Shown in pieces: positions 11,277 through 23,631 of a stretch of 64,000 bases of DNA. The DNA comes from Athripsodes cinereus. Its lineage: Eukaryota > Arthropoda > Insecta > Trichoptera > Leptoceridae. The position numbers and the translations under genes are program-made. Every line of letters begins with the position of its first letter. The first letter of the stretch is position 1. The DNA lies in NCBI GenBank assembly GCA_947579605.1, contig OX388321.1, positions 18,653,614 through 18,717,613 on the forward strand, read 5' to 3'. The notes under the pieces are model-generated. The model ran no database searches. It saw only the letters and a list, made by a program, of their open reading frames with translations, and was not told the origin of the DNA.

Positions 11277-11959
11277 ATAAAGCGATGTTAAGTATCAAAT
11301 ATTCAAATTTAATATTTTAAGAATAATATCACATGGCCAATAAAAAATCCAAGCAACGATTTTAGTTCCCTAATGAAGTTTTTAAAGATTATGCCTAAAT
11401 AAAAATGTTCACTCATACCTCATTTTGAATATGCAACGACGATATTAAACAGTTCAATGAGTCTCACCAATATAAATCATTAATTATTGTGTGTTTCGTA
11501 CTTCTTTTTACCCCGAAAACAAAACTATGAAAGCAGAGGCATTTTATCATGTTTGAAAAATGGCAACACTAAGGTATCTATCAATATTAATTTTTTATTT
11601 TTTAAGTTAACGAAATAAACATAATTTCGTATTTTCTCAGAAAGGATGTATCCATATGAATCAAAAGGATATTGGAGAAAGAATAATCCTGTATCTTCAT
11701 AAACATCGACATATTGCAAATTTGAAAATATTCGCGCTTGACACACTGACCTACTTTTGACAGGAAATTAGATTCTTTTCAAAGGAAACCGGGGGTTTTT
11801 CCTGGGAAACTGTCAAAAAGTGATTTTATGATTGATTCAGCTGAAATATTGTTGTGTCGATATAAAATACAATGTGAACACCTCAGTTATAGTTGATTTT
11901 CACGCATATTGAGTAAAAATCGTGTTTTTCCTTATTATCAGTCGATGATATTTTGCTCT

Positions 11960-12129
11960 AGCCGGGAAAAAATAGCGCCAACCCGGAGAGCCGAAAGTAT
12001 CCGAAGGGACCCGATGAGCGAGCGACAGACAAAATTGTATGCAGTGCACATGCGCATTGTTAATTTGTAGCTATACTCATATTGCTTCGTTCTCCCCACT
12101 GTGTACTAGAATTTGTACCCTGACCCAAC
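11960..12129 (+). promoter_or_regulatory. Likely pasilla 5' leader / promoter region
   Basis: This is a CpG-richer patch in otherwise AT-rich DNA, just upstream of the first coding exon, with gcgccaacccgg, gagcgagcgacag and tgcacatgcgcattg. An in-frame TGA nine bases before the ATG closes the reading frame, so the upstream part is non-coding leader or promoter. No TATA box is evident. Confidence 0.35.
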
Positions 12130-12247
12130 ATGGCGGCTGACTCAGGAATGGATACGTGCCCTAGTCCAGAAATTGCCGATTCCAGAAAGCGTCCCTTGGA
12201 TAGAGATACAGAAAATGGGGACATTAAAAGATCACACTTCAGCCCAG
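12130..12247 (+). CDS. ps: Pasilla (NOVA-like KH splicing factor), first coding exon
   Basis: This is an open exon of 39 codons plus one base from ATG 12130, ending at a GT donor (gtattt at 12248). It encodes an N-terminus containing MDTCPSPEIADSRKRPLD and ENGDIKRSHF. The DSRKRPL...KR pattern is the conserved N-terminal (nuclear-localisation-like) segment of vertebrate NOVA and insect pasilla proteins, which precedes the first KH domain. Pasilla regulates alternative splicing in the nucleus by binding YCAY-type RNA. The in-frame stop upstream supports this start. The KH exons are not found in the window, so they should lie to the right, consistent with the very long introns of this gene. Identification rests on this short segment only. 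Confidence 0.78.
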
Positions 12248-13026
12248 GTATTTATGTAAAAATATAATTTACTTATTTATTTTATATATGTTGTTTTGTT
12301 ATTACAAAATTTGTCATTGATGTCATTACGTCTTCGACCACCAAGAGATTTGACCGTGCATATTATCTGGTATTGACATGCTCCATCGTGTTTTAATAAA
12401 TAAAAACTAAATCGTTTTAATGTTCCATTAATATGTTATGATTATTTAAGACGTGACAAGCGACATTTTTCACTGTATCATTATCAATGTCATCCACTCT
12501 ATAGTAATTTGCAAATTTATGTTTACGATTTTCTATTGTACGTCACTGTAAAATAGTGCCCAGCTGGTGAAGATTACATTCCGATTAAAGCCTTTTCTTA
12601 GTTAGCGTATTTTATACAAATTTAGTGATTTATATTAAAATATTGAAAAAAAATCAGCATTTACCCCTCTTATTGTTTTCGCGCTATACTGCGTCAAATT
12701 AACATCTGCTGACTCGTGTGTTTAATACTCTTACTCAATACTTCCAAGTTTCCTAAAAAGCAGTTCTGTTTCGACCTTACCTGTGCTTAGTAATTTGTAT
12801 TTTGTGAAACGACGCATTTATTTGGAAATTTGTGATATTTATTTGTTACCAATTGTTTTATTTTTTGTAATCAAGTGCTTTCGCGGTAATCGAGTAGAAA
12901 CTTACGGAAATTAATAATCAGTGATAAGAGTACCATACGTTATCAGTGCATAGGAAAATAAGGAAGCAAATGTTTTAGTGAGAGTGCTTAGAAGGAATTA
13001 TAAAATAATATATTTTGTAAATACAA
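12248..13026 (+). other. Intron / alternative promoter region between the two candidate first exons
   Basis: AT-rich with no repeat recognised. It would contain the promoter of the second first exon if that is real. Confidence 0.35.
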
Positions 13027-13126
13027 ATGTTGAATAACAGGGGTGATTATTTTGTTGTGAATGATTTGGTGACAGCTTTGCCTCTTGGAAATGGATGTAT
13101 TAGGAAAAGTAATCCCTCTCGCACGG
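13027..13126 (+). CDS. Candidate alternative first exon of pasilla
   Basis: An ATG-initiated stretch of 33 codons plus one base ends at a consensus donor (G|gtgagt). An in-frame TAA lies nine bases upstream. The 33 residues (MLNNRGDYFVVNDLVTALP and onward) do not resemble a known domain. Both candidate first exons end after the first base of a codon, a G, so either could splice to the same downstream exon. This fits a gene with alternative promoters. The alternative is a chance short ORF next to a donor-like word. Confidence 0.42.
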
Positions 13127-14083
13127 GTGAGTTACGATAATCACTTTCTTACTGCGTCAGAAAGGTTCACTTTCAGGATATCCCACACTTTATTACCATT
13201 TTACCAGTCGTTTTTTTAATAATGTACTCCTTGTACGTGAATGACATTATTTATTGTTTCGTACTTTTCCATCGCGTTTTTACATCATAGTCTTGTATTT
13301 GAATTTGGAAAAGTTTGCTTATGGATTGATTTCTATTTTTAAACTTCAGGTAGATATTTACCCAAGCAACCATATTGTTCAGTATTTGGTATATTTCTTA
13401 GAAACCTTAGTAACCTGCCGGTAGGCACCTTTATAATAACTTATTATTTACTAATTTCGTTCATAAAAGATGTTAAGGCTTTCTTTTAGCTTAGATAAGT
13501 ACAGTCCGCTTATCCTTACATGTCATAAAGCTTAGGTAGGCCACCCCTAGACATCAGTTATAAAGCATCCCGTGTAGGTATATTTTCTGTGATTGTAATT
13601 TATTTTTATAACTTTTTTGTATTAAAGTGAATTTAAGAAAATACACAGTTATTATATCCAATAAATCCGGAAAAAGGCTTATTATTGGGTACGTAAGATT
13701 AATTTGTTTTTCAATACATCTAAATACCCGTTTTGTCTTTTGTGTGTTGGTGTTCGAAAAAAAGGTGGTCAATTTTATTTAAAATGTTACAAGTTCAAAG
13801 GTTGGGTGCTGGACTGGAATTCGTGAAAACGAATTCTTCGTTCCCCAGCGAGGACATTCAGTATGTACTGAATGATGCGCGCTTTTTACCTTCAATGGGA
13901 AATTAAATTTATTGTCTTCTTCCGCTCTTCGTGGGACGAAATAACCCATTTAGAGCTATTTTGTGTTAATTAGTTTACCGTTTTCACGATTTTCTCAATA
14001 CGATGCCGTAGTTGTCATAGGAACGATGTAAACATAGTTTTCAAGGCCGCCAGGAATCTTGTGGGCGAAAAAATATCGCAATT

Positions 14084-14577
14084 TTTTTTCGTGTTTTCAA
14101 AACATGACCAGTCAAGAAGTTCGTTACTTCGATATCACGGTGACTTTAAAGATCTACTGCGCAAAATAATTTAACATAAATCAGAGTAGGTACAAGGAGC
14201 TTTGGACAATAGTCACACAATATGGAGCCATGTAATGAGTAAATGGTGCTCCACAAATTGTCCTATATACCTAATATTGTAAATTTATAGCTTTTCATAT
14301 TTACATACTTATCTAATTACATGTTTTTTCGTGTTTTCAAAACATGACCAGTCAAGAAGTTCGTTACTTCGATATCACGGTGACTTTAAAGATCTACTGC
14401 GCAAAATAATTTAACATAAATCAGAGTAGGTACAAGGAGCTTTGGACAATAGTCACACAATATGGAGCCATGTAATGAGTAAATGGTGCTCCACAAATTG
14501 TCCTATATACCTAATATTGTAAATTTATAGCTTTTCATATTTACATACTTATCTAATTACATGTTTTTTCGTGTTTT
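14084..14577. repeat. Perfect 240-bp tandem duplication
   Basis: The sequence from ttttttcgtgttttcaaaac repeats exactly 240 bp later, with copies at about 14084-14323 and 14324-14563, followed by the first ~14 bases of a third (ttttttcgtgtttt). I see no difference between the copies, so the duplication is recent. Confidence 0.95.
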
Positions 14578-14594
14578 TTTTCTTCAAATTTTCA

Positions 14595-14815
14595 ATTCAG
14601 CGATGAAGTATGTCACCCGTCCCGAATGTCGTACTTTTTATAGCACGGATAGGCTCACTCGTATGCTTATTACGTGTATTTAATCCTCTGGCTACCCTTC
14701 TTATGGGTGTAAGGATAAATGGTTTGTTATTCTATGACATACCCACTTCCCGATATTTATTTGTGTTCCCTACTATGAAGGTCTGCAATGTTATAGGTAA
14801 GATATCTAGGTAAGA
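14595..14815 (+). pseudogene. Possible LINE C-terminal remnant
   Basis: An open frame from 14610 encodes a 67-residue peptide. Its pattern R-x-x-S...LLRVFNPLA...LFYD..TSRYLF resembles the tail of jockey/R1-type LINE proteins (arginine-rich start, F-N-x-L, then D-L-F). There is no RT core and no long 3' tail. It could also be a chance frame. Confidence 0.4.
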
Positions 14816-17121
14816 TCTATCGGTCTATGTTGGAGTAGGTACCTACTACCTAGGTAAGGTACTCAGTAGGTAGTGTACGTACGGTAGTGATATCGTTTCG
14901 ATACGAATATAATCCCAATAATAATAAGTTACCAAATCATCGTCTTGATTATCTCGAGTGTTATAATGTGCGCTATCTGTACTTCTGTTAAGTAGACTTG
15001 CTGGTTGCTGGTAGGTAGGAGTACCTAAAGTAAGTAGATATTATATGCGGCGTTATCATAATCTTGATAACACTTAAGGTATAATATACCTCGTAGGTAG
15101 GTAGGTAATAATATATCTGTACTTGGCGTATAATTTCTTGTGTAGGTATTATTTTCTAATATTATCGTTTGTCTATGTCAGGTATTTGGTATCCTTATCT
15201 TATATCGTATATGCACTACTAATATTCTTTTGATTAAATTCTCAACTGTGCGTTCACCCAAAATGACACGTGCCGATATTGCCAAGAGTTGGTTTTTGAA
15301 CTTAATGATTTCCTGTATAAGTTGATTCAGTTGACATTTATTTCGTAAAACTCCATTATTAATTTATGCAAAGTAACGCAAACGTTTTAAGTTTCACTGT
15401 TTTTAATAATATAGTGAGCTGGTGTCGACTGAAGAAGTCATTTTGATTTTTTATTATATATCCATAGTGTTGATACGTTGAAGACTACTTGTGCGGGTTA
15501 CTACATGCAGATAGCCCGCTGACTGTCCCGCTTATATGATATGGCATGACGATGTAGATTATTATAAAGTCCCAGCAAATAAAATGCCTTCAACTTCCAT
15601 ATCAATCCCCCCCCCCCTCTCTCTACCCATCTCATTTATTTTGTATCCCAGAGTAAGAAATAGTTAAAGTTAAGTATCAGTTAATTGTTAATCATATTCA
15701 AGTTGTGATAAAAATAGTAATGCACTCAAATGATTATCATCAGTGACGTATTAATTATATGTCCACTCTTTCGAATTGATTATTTTATATTTCTGGTTTT
15801 AAAAATTATACTGGTTTGGTGTTGTTACACAGCTTTTGCAGCACAGCAATAAAGCCAGCAGTATTATTATAAAACAGACATTTATTAATCTATTGATTAT
15901 CTTTCTCGTTATGTGTGCTGTAGCTAGCATTTCACTGTTGACCGTTATCAATACTTGCTAAACCGTACTTACCTATATACCTACATAGATGATAAGTCCA
16001 TTTACCTATAAAAAATCGAATCTAATCATCAATAACAAAATATAATAAGTTGTGCTGTGATCAGGCTGACGGCTGATTTGACTTTTATTATGTAGATCTA
16101 TGTAAAATAACTAATTACAATTATATCTAATAATATTCAATAAATGAGACTTGGAGAATATTATTATCATCTCCGTCTGATCGTGACTAGCTCTGACATC
16201 ATTATACTCATATTAGGTATGTTACCTGCATATTTAGGTACCTACCTGGTAATGTATTTATAAGAAACTTCATTATCCACAGGTAACTACTAAATTAAAA
16301 CCTCTGTGGATAATAGTAATAATAATAATGTCATAATTGTAATAATGTTTACAATTACACGATGACACAGTATACAAATTGTGTTTATTTACCAATTTTA
16401 TATGAGTAGGTATGTACATTATGTAGGAATTTGCATATCGCGAGACAAAGTAAGGTGAAAACTGGCTCAGTCTACCTTGATACGGGCTCATGCCAGTTAG
16501 GTAGATTTTTTGTGACTTTTATCTGTTAAATACTGTTTTATAAATGAAATAAATATTAAAAAATGACGTATGAGCGAACATTTTTATTTAGGCATGCTCT
16601 GAAAAATGCTGTTCATTAGGGCATTTCAATATGTTGGCATGTGATTTTATTCTTACAATATTAATATTTGATACTAAGAATCTCTAGGAAATGGTTTTAA
16701 TGTCATAATAAGCAGTTTATTCTAGAAATGTCAAAACATTTACATGTTTTCTGACGTCATTTAAGTATGCAATATTATGTATTATATCGACTGTCCAGTT
16801 CTATTTTATTTTATTTTATAGAGACACTCACAGAAAACTGACAACACAATACATAAATTACAAACATACAATAAGATCTGGCCAGCTCCCCAATTAAGAG
16901 CGTCTACAGCATGCACAATCAGAGAATTCAATTAAAGCGTGATTCAATTATAATGCCACAATAATGATAATCTCTATATAGAGATAATCCTACCAATGCA
17001 CATCATCGCATTTTTCTTATGTAAACTGCTTTGTTGATTCTATTATATGAAGTATTATTATTCAGTTCCATCATTTTATTAGTAGAAATATCTTATATTA
17101 GAGAAATTTCCATTTTTTATT
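14816..17121. other. Intron stretch without genes
   Basis: AT-rich, with many taggtacctac words. It holds a C-run followed by (CT)n near 15607-15621 and a (ttta)n-like tail around 16802-16820 followed by sequence resembling a LINE 3' end on the minus strand. Nothing coding was recognised. Confidence 0.4.
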
Positions 17122-17290
17122 TCATCATCGCCCTCAACGCTCCTCTCGGGAGCACAGGGCAGAAACCAGCCTCCTCCATTCAGAGCGTCTCTGCGCCAAT
17201 TGCGTTACCTCTTTCCACGACATACCCTGCGCTCTGATATCGTTATCATAGGAACGGTGTATTGTGAAAGAGGGACGCCCGGGCCGACGG
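17122..17290 (-). pseudogene. LINE ORF2 C-terminal end remnant
   Basis: The minus strand encodes GRPSFTIHRSYDNDIRAQGM, then SWKEVTQLAQRRSEWRRLVSALCS just before the stop. The motif (R-P-x4-W/F...W-x-E-x4-A-x-x-R-x-x-W-R-x-L-V-x-A-L-C) is the classic carboxyl end of many insect non-LTR retrotransposon proteins. Only this last segment survives. Confidence 0.75.
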
Positions 17291-17692
17291 AAGAACAGTG
17301 CTCTTTTTGGCCAACTATCATAGATTTTTTTATTTACTTAATGTAATGTACTTATATAATGTAATTTGGGTATATTTATATTATGTTTTAAAAATACAAC
17401 GGAAAGTGAAATATACTATTCAATAATCGCATTATCAAAGACTTTGTCTGTGCTCCGTTCAATAGTTAAACATCTCAAAATATTTGTTGAAAATTGGTGG
17501 ATTATTTTTTCCATAACTAATTAATATTTGATAATAAAGCGAACCGTGTATTTTTATAGTTATTTATTTACAAGCGTATGTAACCCGGCATCGCTCGGGT
17601 TTAATTAAATAGAAAACCTTGCAAATACATGGGTTAAAACAACAAAATCTTATTGAAAAAAAAAACGGAGTAAGCACTTACGTGGATAAAAG

Positions 17693-18610
17693 AAGTAAAA
17701 AGCTCTTCCCAATGAGAAAACTTAATTTTTGACTCCCTACATGCCCATAGCTTAGTAACAATAAATAGGTAGGTACCTACATCATAAAAAGCATTGCAAA
17801 TCTCTAAATGAAAAATCTTGAAGTTTGATACCTCACATGCCCATATTTAGGTAAAAAAAATAGGTAGGTACCTACATCGAAAAAAGTGCTGAAAAACTCT
17901 TCCCAATGAACAATCATGAAGTTTGATACCTCACATGCTCATACTTAGGTAAAAAAAATAGGTAGGTACCTACATCGAAAAAAGTGCTGAAAAACTCTTC
18001 CCAATGAAAAATCATGAAGTTTGATACCTCACATGCCCATACTTAGGTAAAAAAAATAGGTAGGTACCTACATCGAAAAAAGTGCTGAAAAACTCTTCCC
18101 AATGAAAAATCATGAAGTTTGATACCTCACATGCCCATACTTAGATAAAAAAAATAGGTAGGTACCTACATCGAAAAAAGTGCTGAAAAACTCTTCCCAA
18201 TGAAAAATCATGAAGTTTGATACCTCACATGCCCATATTTAGTTAAAAAAAATAGGTAGGTGCCAACATCGAAAAAAGTGCTAAAAACCTCTTCCCATTG
18301 AAAAATCTTGAAGTTTGACACCTCAGATGTTCACATTTATGTAAAAAAATAATAAGTAGGCACCTACATGGAAAAAAAAGTACTAACAACCTCGTCCCGA
18401 TGAAAAAGCTTGAAGTTAAGAAATTCCACATATTGGTAGGTACCTACATGGAAAAAGTGCTAAAAACCTCTTCCAAATGAAAAATATGTGAGCTCGACAC
18501 CTCGAAAGCTCATATTTTATTTAGAAAAATAGGCGGGTACCTACGTGCAAAAACTACTAAAAACCTCATCTTAATGTAAAAACTCGAAGATTGTCATCCC
18601 AAATTTCTAT
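17693..18610. repeat. 98-bp minisatellite, about nine units
   Basis: Units are anchored by taggtaggtacctac at 17765, 17861, 17959, 18057, 18155, 18253, then diverged versions near 18353, 18433 and 18530. The five inner intervals are 98 bp except the first (96). Each unit holds ctcttcccaatgaaaaatc, gaagtttgatacctcacatg and a poly-A run. Middle units are nearly identical and flank units are decayed. Confidence 0.93.
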
Positions 18611-19384
18611 AAGAAAAAAAGGGTAAACATCCCTTTTCGTGAAAAAATTGTAGTCATCATAAAATATTATAATTGTCCACATTCGAATTTGTATTTTTGG
18701 TTTGCAGTGCATAAATGGGTATTTGCTATGAAATTAAAAAAAGTCAAGAATAAATTGTCATATAAGTATTTACTCTTTATTCCCAAAAAACCTTAAAAAT
18801 GGATTATCTGCATCCTTCAATATTTCAGAATATTTTACTATCAAATATTTCATAATTTATGTAAAAAATATTAGGTGAAAATAAATAGGTTCCCACTCAT
18901 TGAAAATCATTTAACATTGTTTATGGATTTTATAGGTAAAACTATTATTATTCTACAGTATAGTTTTCTATGGTTTCATAATGTCTTCCATTATGAAAAT
19001 AGCCCAATATGTCAAAAATATGCAATTTTTATTCACGTAATTCAAGAGCTTTTCTCATTAGCAAACACGATATTTTATTACGAAAATAAACCCTAAATAT
19101 TTAGTTTCAGAATTGTTGTATTTATTGTTACATCCATTTTGATATTAATTCAATACAATGAAAAATGTTTGACTGTGAATATTGCTATTTACTAAATCTT
19201 GCATTAATTTTACATACATTTTGTTGCTAATTTTGTGACATGGTCGCATTAAAATTAAAATATCTTTATCAATACGTAAGATATTTAAAATGTTTTTAGC
19301 CTTAAACCTGCCCAGAAGATGAGACCTTGTATAGAGTGTATTATTTTACTTCGGTCTTTCCTAATTTCTGAGTCCATTAAGGAC
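18611..19384. other. Intron stretch, nothing recognised
   Basis: Very AT-rich. The open frame near 18875-19096 is compositionally biased and looks like chance. Confidence 0.4.
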
Positions 19385-19430
19385 ATACGTACATACATAC
19401 ATACATACATACATACATACATACATACGA
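19385..19430. repeat. (CATA)n microsatellite
   Basis: About ten tetranucleotide units of acat/catA lie in an uninterrupted run, flanked by cgta and cgaacg. Confidence 0.95.
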
Positions 19431-20250
19431 ACGGACTCAAATATTTATGTGTGGATTGTGGAATGGAAAGAGTGGCGTTACCAATTAATTCCAAATTTGA
19501 AATACATTGAGTTATGGAAATGGACGGACATTCGATATATTATATACTTTGTAGTTTCAAATAAAAATATGTTGGTAGGTACTCACTGTATCACATGAAT
19601 GTAGGATAGTTAATATTAGGTACCTATATGAGTCTATGTTATGTCATAATGCGAATCAGTAATCCCTTGTACATAGATTTTCATAATAAAACATAACAAT
19701 GCCTTCAATTATGCATTGTGCACCCGTTTTCATTCAAGTTATTCACGGAATTGTATTAATATTAACTTATCTGACAACCTACTCTCTCTTGTTTCACTCT
19801 TAGTAGGGTAGACAGGGAACGGATAAAGTCTAATATCTCACTGTGATGTAGGTTCGATTGATGCATACTTGCGTTGTATAGGAATTTGGTGTTTCATAAT
19901 TTAACCAATATTATATTTTACATTACTGCGCTCTGTGTGGAACATTTATATTTGCACTGCTAATTTGTAGCATTGTGTTGCAATGAAATAATACTAAACG
20001 CTTCAATCAGCTTATAATGCAGAGAATGTCGATTCATTTTGAAATTGGACAATATTGATTGCTAAACATAACTTGTATAGGTAGCTATTTATCTTTACAT
20101 GCATTATGCAGGTACTTTAACACTGTCTGATAAGTAGGGATTATCTATTATTAACTATCTGATCGTCCTTTCTTTCTATACCTATAGATAGGCACATCAT
20201 TTTATTGTTTAGTATATGATGGATGAGTAAACATTATATTTTTTTTTTTG

Positions 20251-20452
20251 ATCCACGTGGCTTGATCACGTGGACCAAATTCTTAAGGACGGACGCGTGC
20301 TGAGTAAGAGAAATCGGCGTGCATGTATGAGAAACTGGATGAATGTAGAGGAAGCGAAAGAAGTATGTAAGGATAGATCTATATGGCGTTCCGTTCTCTC
20401 TGCCTACCCCTCCTGGGACATGGCGTGAGGGTATAGAATAGAATAGAACAGT
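20251..20452 (+). pseudogene. LINE 3' end with pentanucleotide tail
   Basis: An open frame at 20261-20428 ends in ACMRNWMNVEEAKEVCKDRS then IWRSVLSAYPSWDMA and a stop. This is the W-x8-A-x5-R-x-x-W-R pattern of LINE C-termini. A 3' tail with (gaata)n follows to 20452. The DNA around the stop (ctacccctcctgggacatgg) matches the short stubs at 22437-22495 and 59722-59801, so all are one family. The left edge is T-rich. Confidence 0.75.
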
Positions 20453-20557
20453 AAGCTACTAAAAGCTTGTGTCGTGAAAGGGGAGTTTGCCGGCACCTGG
20501 GATCGAACCACGGACCCGCTGTTCACGAGGCCGAGACTCTACCCCCAGGCTACCGAC
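20453..20557 (-). mobile_element. tRNA-derived SINE
   Basis: On the minus strand, 20557-20489 forms a tRNA-like unit. The acceptor pairs gtcggta with tgccggc (with G-U pairs). The A-box-like element is tagcctgggggtagag and the B box ggttcgatccc is near perfect. The T stem has a mismatch, so it is not a working tRNA. A body aaactcccctttcacgac and acaagcttttag follows. The same body recurs at 60647-60692. It abuts the tail of the LINE end at 20452 in opposite orientation. Confidence 0.72.
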
Positions 20558-20572
20558 GAACTCATTTTCTCT

Positions 20573-22424
20573 TTATGTTTACGTTAATTATCAATGTCTA
20601 TATTTTAAGGACAATATGCGATGTGTATGTGTGTGATATATTAAAATGGTCTTATCGCTTAATCATTAGGTATATCAAATCATTACCTTGATGCAGAACT
20701 ACCCTAAGTTCCAATTTTGGTCAAACTGAGTTAAGTACGAAGAAATAAGAAGTGAAAATAACTGGTACGAGGTACTTTAATGAATAAGAAAAAATAGATT
20801 CGTATAGGGTATAATAATGCATGTCAAAATTTGCTTTAGATATTTTTAATCTTTTTATTTTTGTTACAAAAACAAAACTTTAAACTGCTCGTTCAAAAAA
20901 TACTTAGGATAGTTCTGCATTAAGGTAGCGAAATTTTGATTTGGAGCTTTTGAAAAACAAATTGAACATGGATGTGTACTTAATATACATTTATCTATAA
21001 TATTATCCAATCTGTTTATTATAAATACATTCATATTATATTATAATAGTAATACGCTGTCAAGGCCACAGTTCTTAAGACGAATAATAAAAATAACAGC
21101 ACGTAATTACATACATACGTACGTAAATAAGTGTGTACATCGGGGTGAATCATTTTAACATCTTCTGTGAATTGGTCATCTCCCTTATATTAGGGATATG
21201 AACAATTAATCTCTATTTTCATAATTTACATGCCACATACATATCTGCACCGTTGACATCGCTATTATCTCTATTATGTACACCTAGTATTATTATTTAT
21301 TATCATTTATGTACAACAATATTATTAGTATCAGTGATTGCAGTGGCAAGTATTTAGCTGTGTATGTATAGATATATAGGTGTATAATAACGTTGTATGT
21401 CTGATAAGTAGGCACTACAACAATTACTACTAATAATAATAATAATAGTGTTATATGTTATACACACATAATAATATAGACTGTGTCTATTTTAATAATA
21501 ACGACGATAAAGTTCACATAATGATGTGTAGTGTATAAAGTATGTCACCTTTAGTTACTTATCTAATATCTATTTACCCACTACCGAGTGGTAGTTAGTT
21601 TTATATTAGATATACATATTTTACTTATAACTTTTTATTATAGTAGTAGTACGACCTCCGTGGCCGTACGTACGGGAGTACAAAGGTGTAGTCCTGCCTG
21701 ACAGAAGCTATCTCTATTATAGTCTTTGCAGGTGCAGGCGGGTATGTCGGTATCTACATAATATTATTATTATGTATAATTTAATCGTATCACGTGATTC
21801 ACCATTCATAAAATTATTAATTTTATTATTCAGTGCATCCAGTTATCAAATGATTGGATGAAATGTTTTTTCTTTTTGCACACCGCCAGATAGGTATATA
21901 AAGAAATGAAACAAAGTAAAAGCAATGTATTATTATAATGACATGGATGTAGCAGATGGAAGAAAGATATCATACACGTCGTCTGAAAAATATTATTGTC
22001 TTACATATTTGCAGGAAGATAATATCATAGTCATACACATATAGGTACGTTTCACGTTCGTTTGTTAAGTTCGTAAATAATGAAAAGGTATGTAACTGTT
22101 TTGTTAGCAGAAAGAAAAGTCGTAACATAGAACCTTTGTAATAGGTACTGAGAAGTTGTCATCTGGCATGTTTTCACTTTGAAGCATCGCCACAATGTCT
22201 TATGTATTTTTTTTATGTATTTCCAACGCAAGTACCTACATCGTGTGGTAATAGGTATAATGTAGGTATGTATGTATTTTGCGTATCGCACTGTTCCCTT
22301 GGATTAATATTTAAACATCTGCAGGCATTGTAGTGGATATATATATATTTTTTTATTGACAAATAACGTAATTATTCTCATCAAGTAGGTACAATAGTAA
22401 GTAATACATAATACAATGTTGTCC
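20573..22424. other. Intron stretch, nothing recognised
   Basis: AT-rich with (aat)n runs near 21430-21450. It contains no convincing ORF or RNA gene. Confidence 0.4.
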
Positions 22425-22507
22425 TAGTTGCCCACAATTACTAATACTATACCATCCCAGCATATTCCACAAGCGGGGTAGCCACTTGTGGTATGTAGTT
22501 GTCCACA
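22425..22507 (-). mobile_element. Very short LINE 3' stub with target duplication
   Basis: A 59-bp insert (22437-22495), read on the minus strand, gives ggctaccccgcttgtggaat then gctgggatggtatagtatta, the end of the LINE family also seen at 20252 and 59722. It is flanked by tagttgcccaca (22425-22436) and tagttgtccaca (22496-22507), a 12-bp duplication with one mismatch. Confidence 0.72.
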
Positions 22508-23631
22508 TACTCAATGAAAAGTGCTTGAATACCAGATCGCGTTCACCTATGTACCTATAAACAATACGCTTAGTATCAAAGAAAATCCGCCCTAATTTCA
22601 TATCCGATTATTGCATTACTATGTTAATATTGTCAATAGACACACTGTGTCTCGTAGAACATTGAAATTTCTTTTGGTTTGATTAAGATAAGTATGTGAA
22701 TGTGTTTTGTATCTAATGTGCAGATTCTTTAGTATCTAGTTATGTTAGGTAGCTACCTAACTGCTCCTAGATATGGTAACTCTTTCTCTAATACAAGTGA
22801 AATAATTGTTTTATGTATTCGTTACACTTGAATCGGGTCCAGAATTAGATATTCGAGGAATAAAATACAGTTGTAAAATACGTTTTCAGGTAAACTTCAT
22901 CGGCTGTGTATCGTAAGTGTGATGTACATAGTAATATTTTAGTTTTTTTTCCAACATCTGAATACCACGTACACAGTTATTCGGATTTCGGATTATTAAG
23001 AATATAGTAAATATTAACAGATCAAAATGAGTCAAATCCATATAGTTAGTCTTATTATTTGTCGTGATAAAAATTCATAATTTGTTTGCGTTCTTCATCA
23101 TCGTCTGATTTCCTTTTCTGATTATGGATTCGTTTGTCTGTCTTGTGTAAGTAAATGTAGGTAACACATTATCATGTTAGGTCTTCTGTGGCGTATTATC
23201 GAACAAGTGTGATTATTATCGCGATACAAGTTGGTAAATAAATATCTTGAGAATATTATTATAACATTAATAAATATACATACAGTGTGCTTCACTACCA
23301 ACCAGTTCACTGACAATGCGATACTCGTATCGGCTACGTATGTTATTTTATTAGATGTAGATATGTAGACACATAATATGTACTCACTTTATTTTGATAT
23401 GTTATGTTATTCGTAGTTTGTTAAATGCATATTTGAAAACACCACCAGATAATAACGCTATACATACGAATGTTATGATTATCTGGGTGAAAGGTTATCT
23501 GCCTCGCACGGTGAAGTCTCATGCCTGTTAGTAAGCGTACCTACCTACTGTAAATAATTTAAGGGCTTCTAAGTGTGTGACCAACGGTATTGAAATATAG
23601 TATAATATAAAGTAGATGTTTCACTATACTA
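22508..23631. other. Intron stretch, nothing recognised
   Basis: AT-rich, with no supported gene and no repeat with clear boundaries. Confidence 0.4.

Noticed and set aside
20489..20557. Possible functional tRNA gene
   Set aside because: The B box is good but the T stem has a mismatch, the acceptor has G-U pairs, and the unit continues into a body repeated at 60.6 kb. It is a SINE head, not a tRNA gene.
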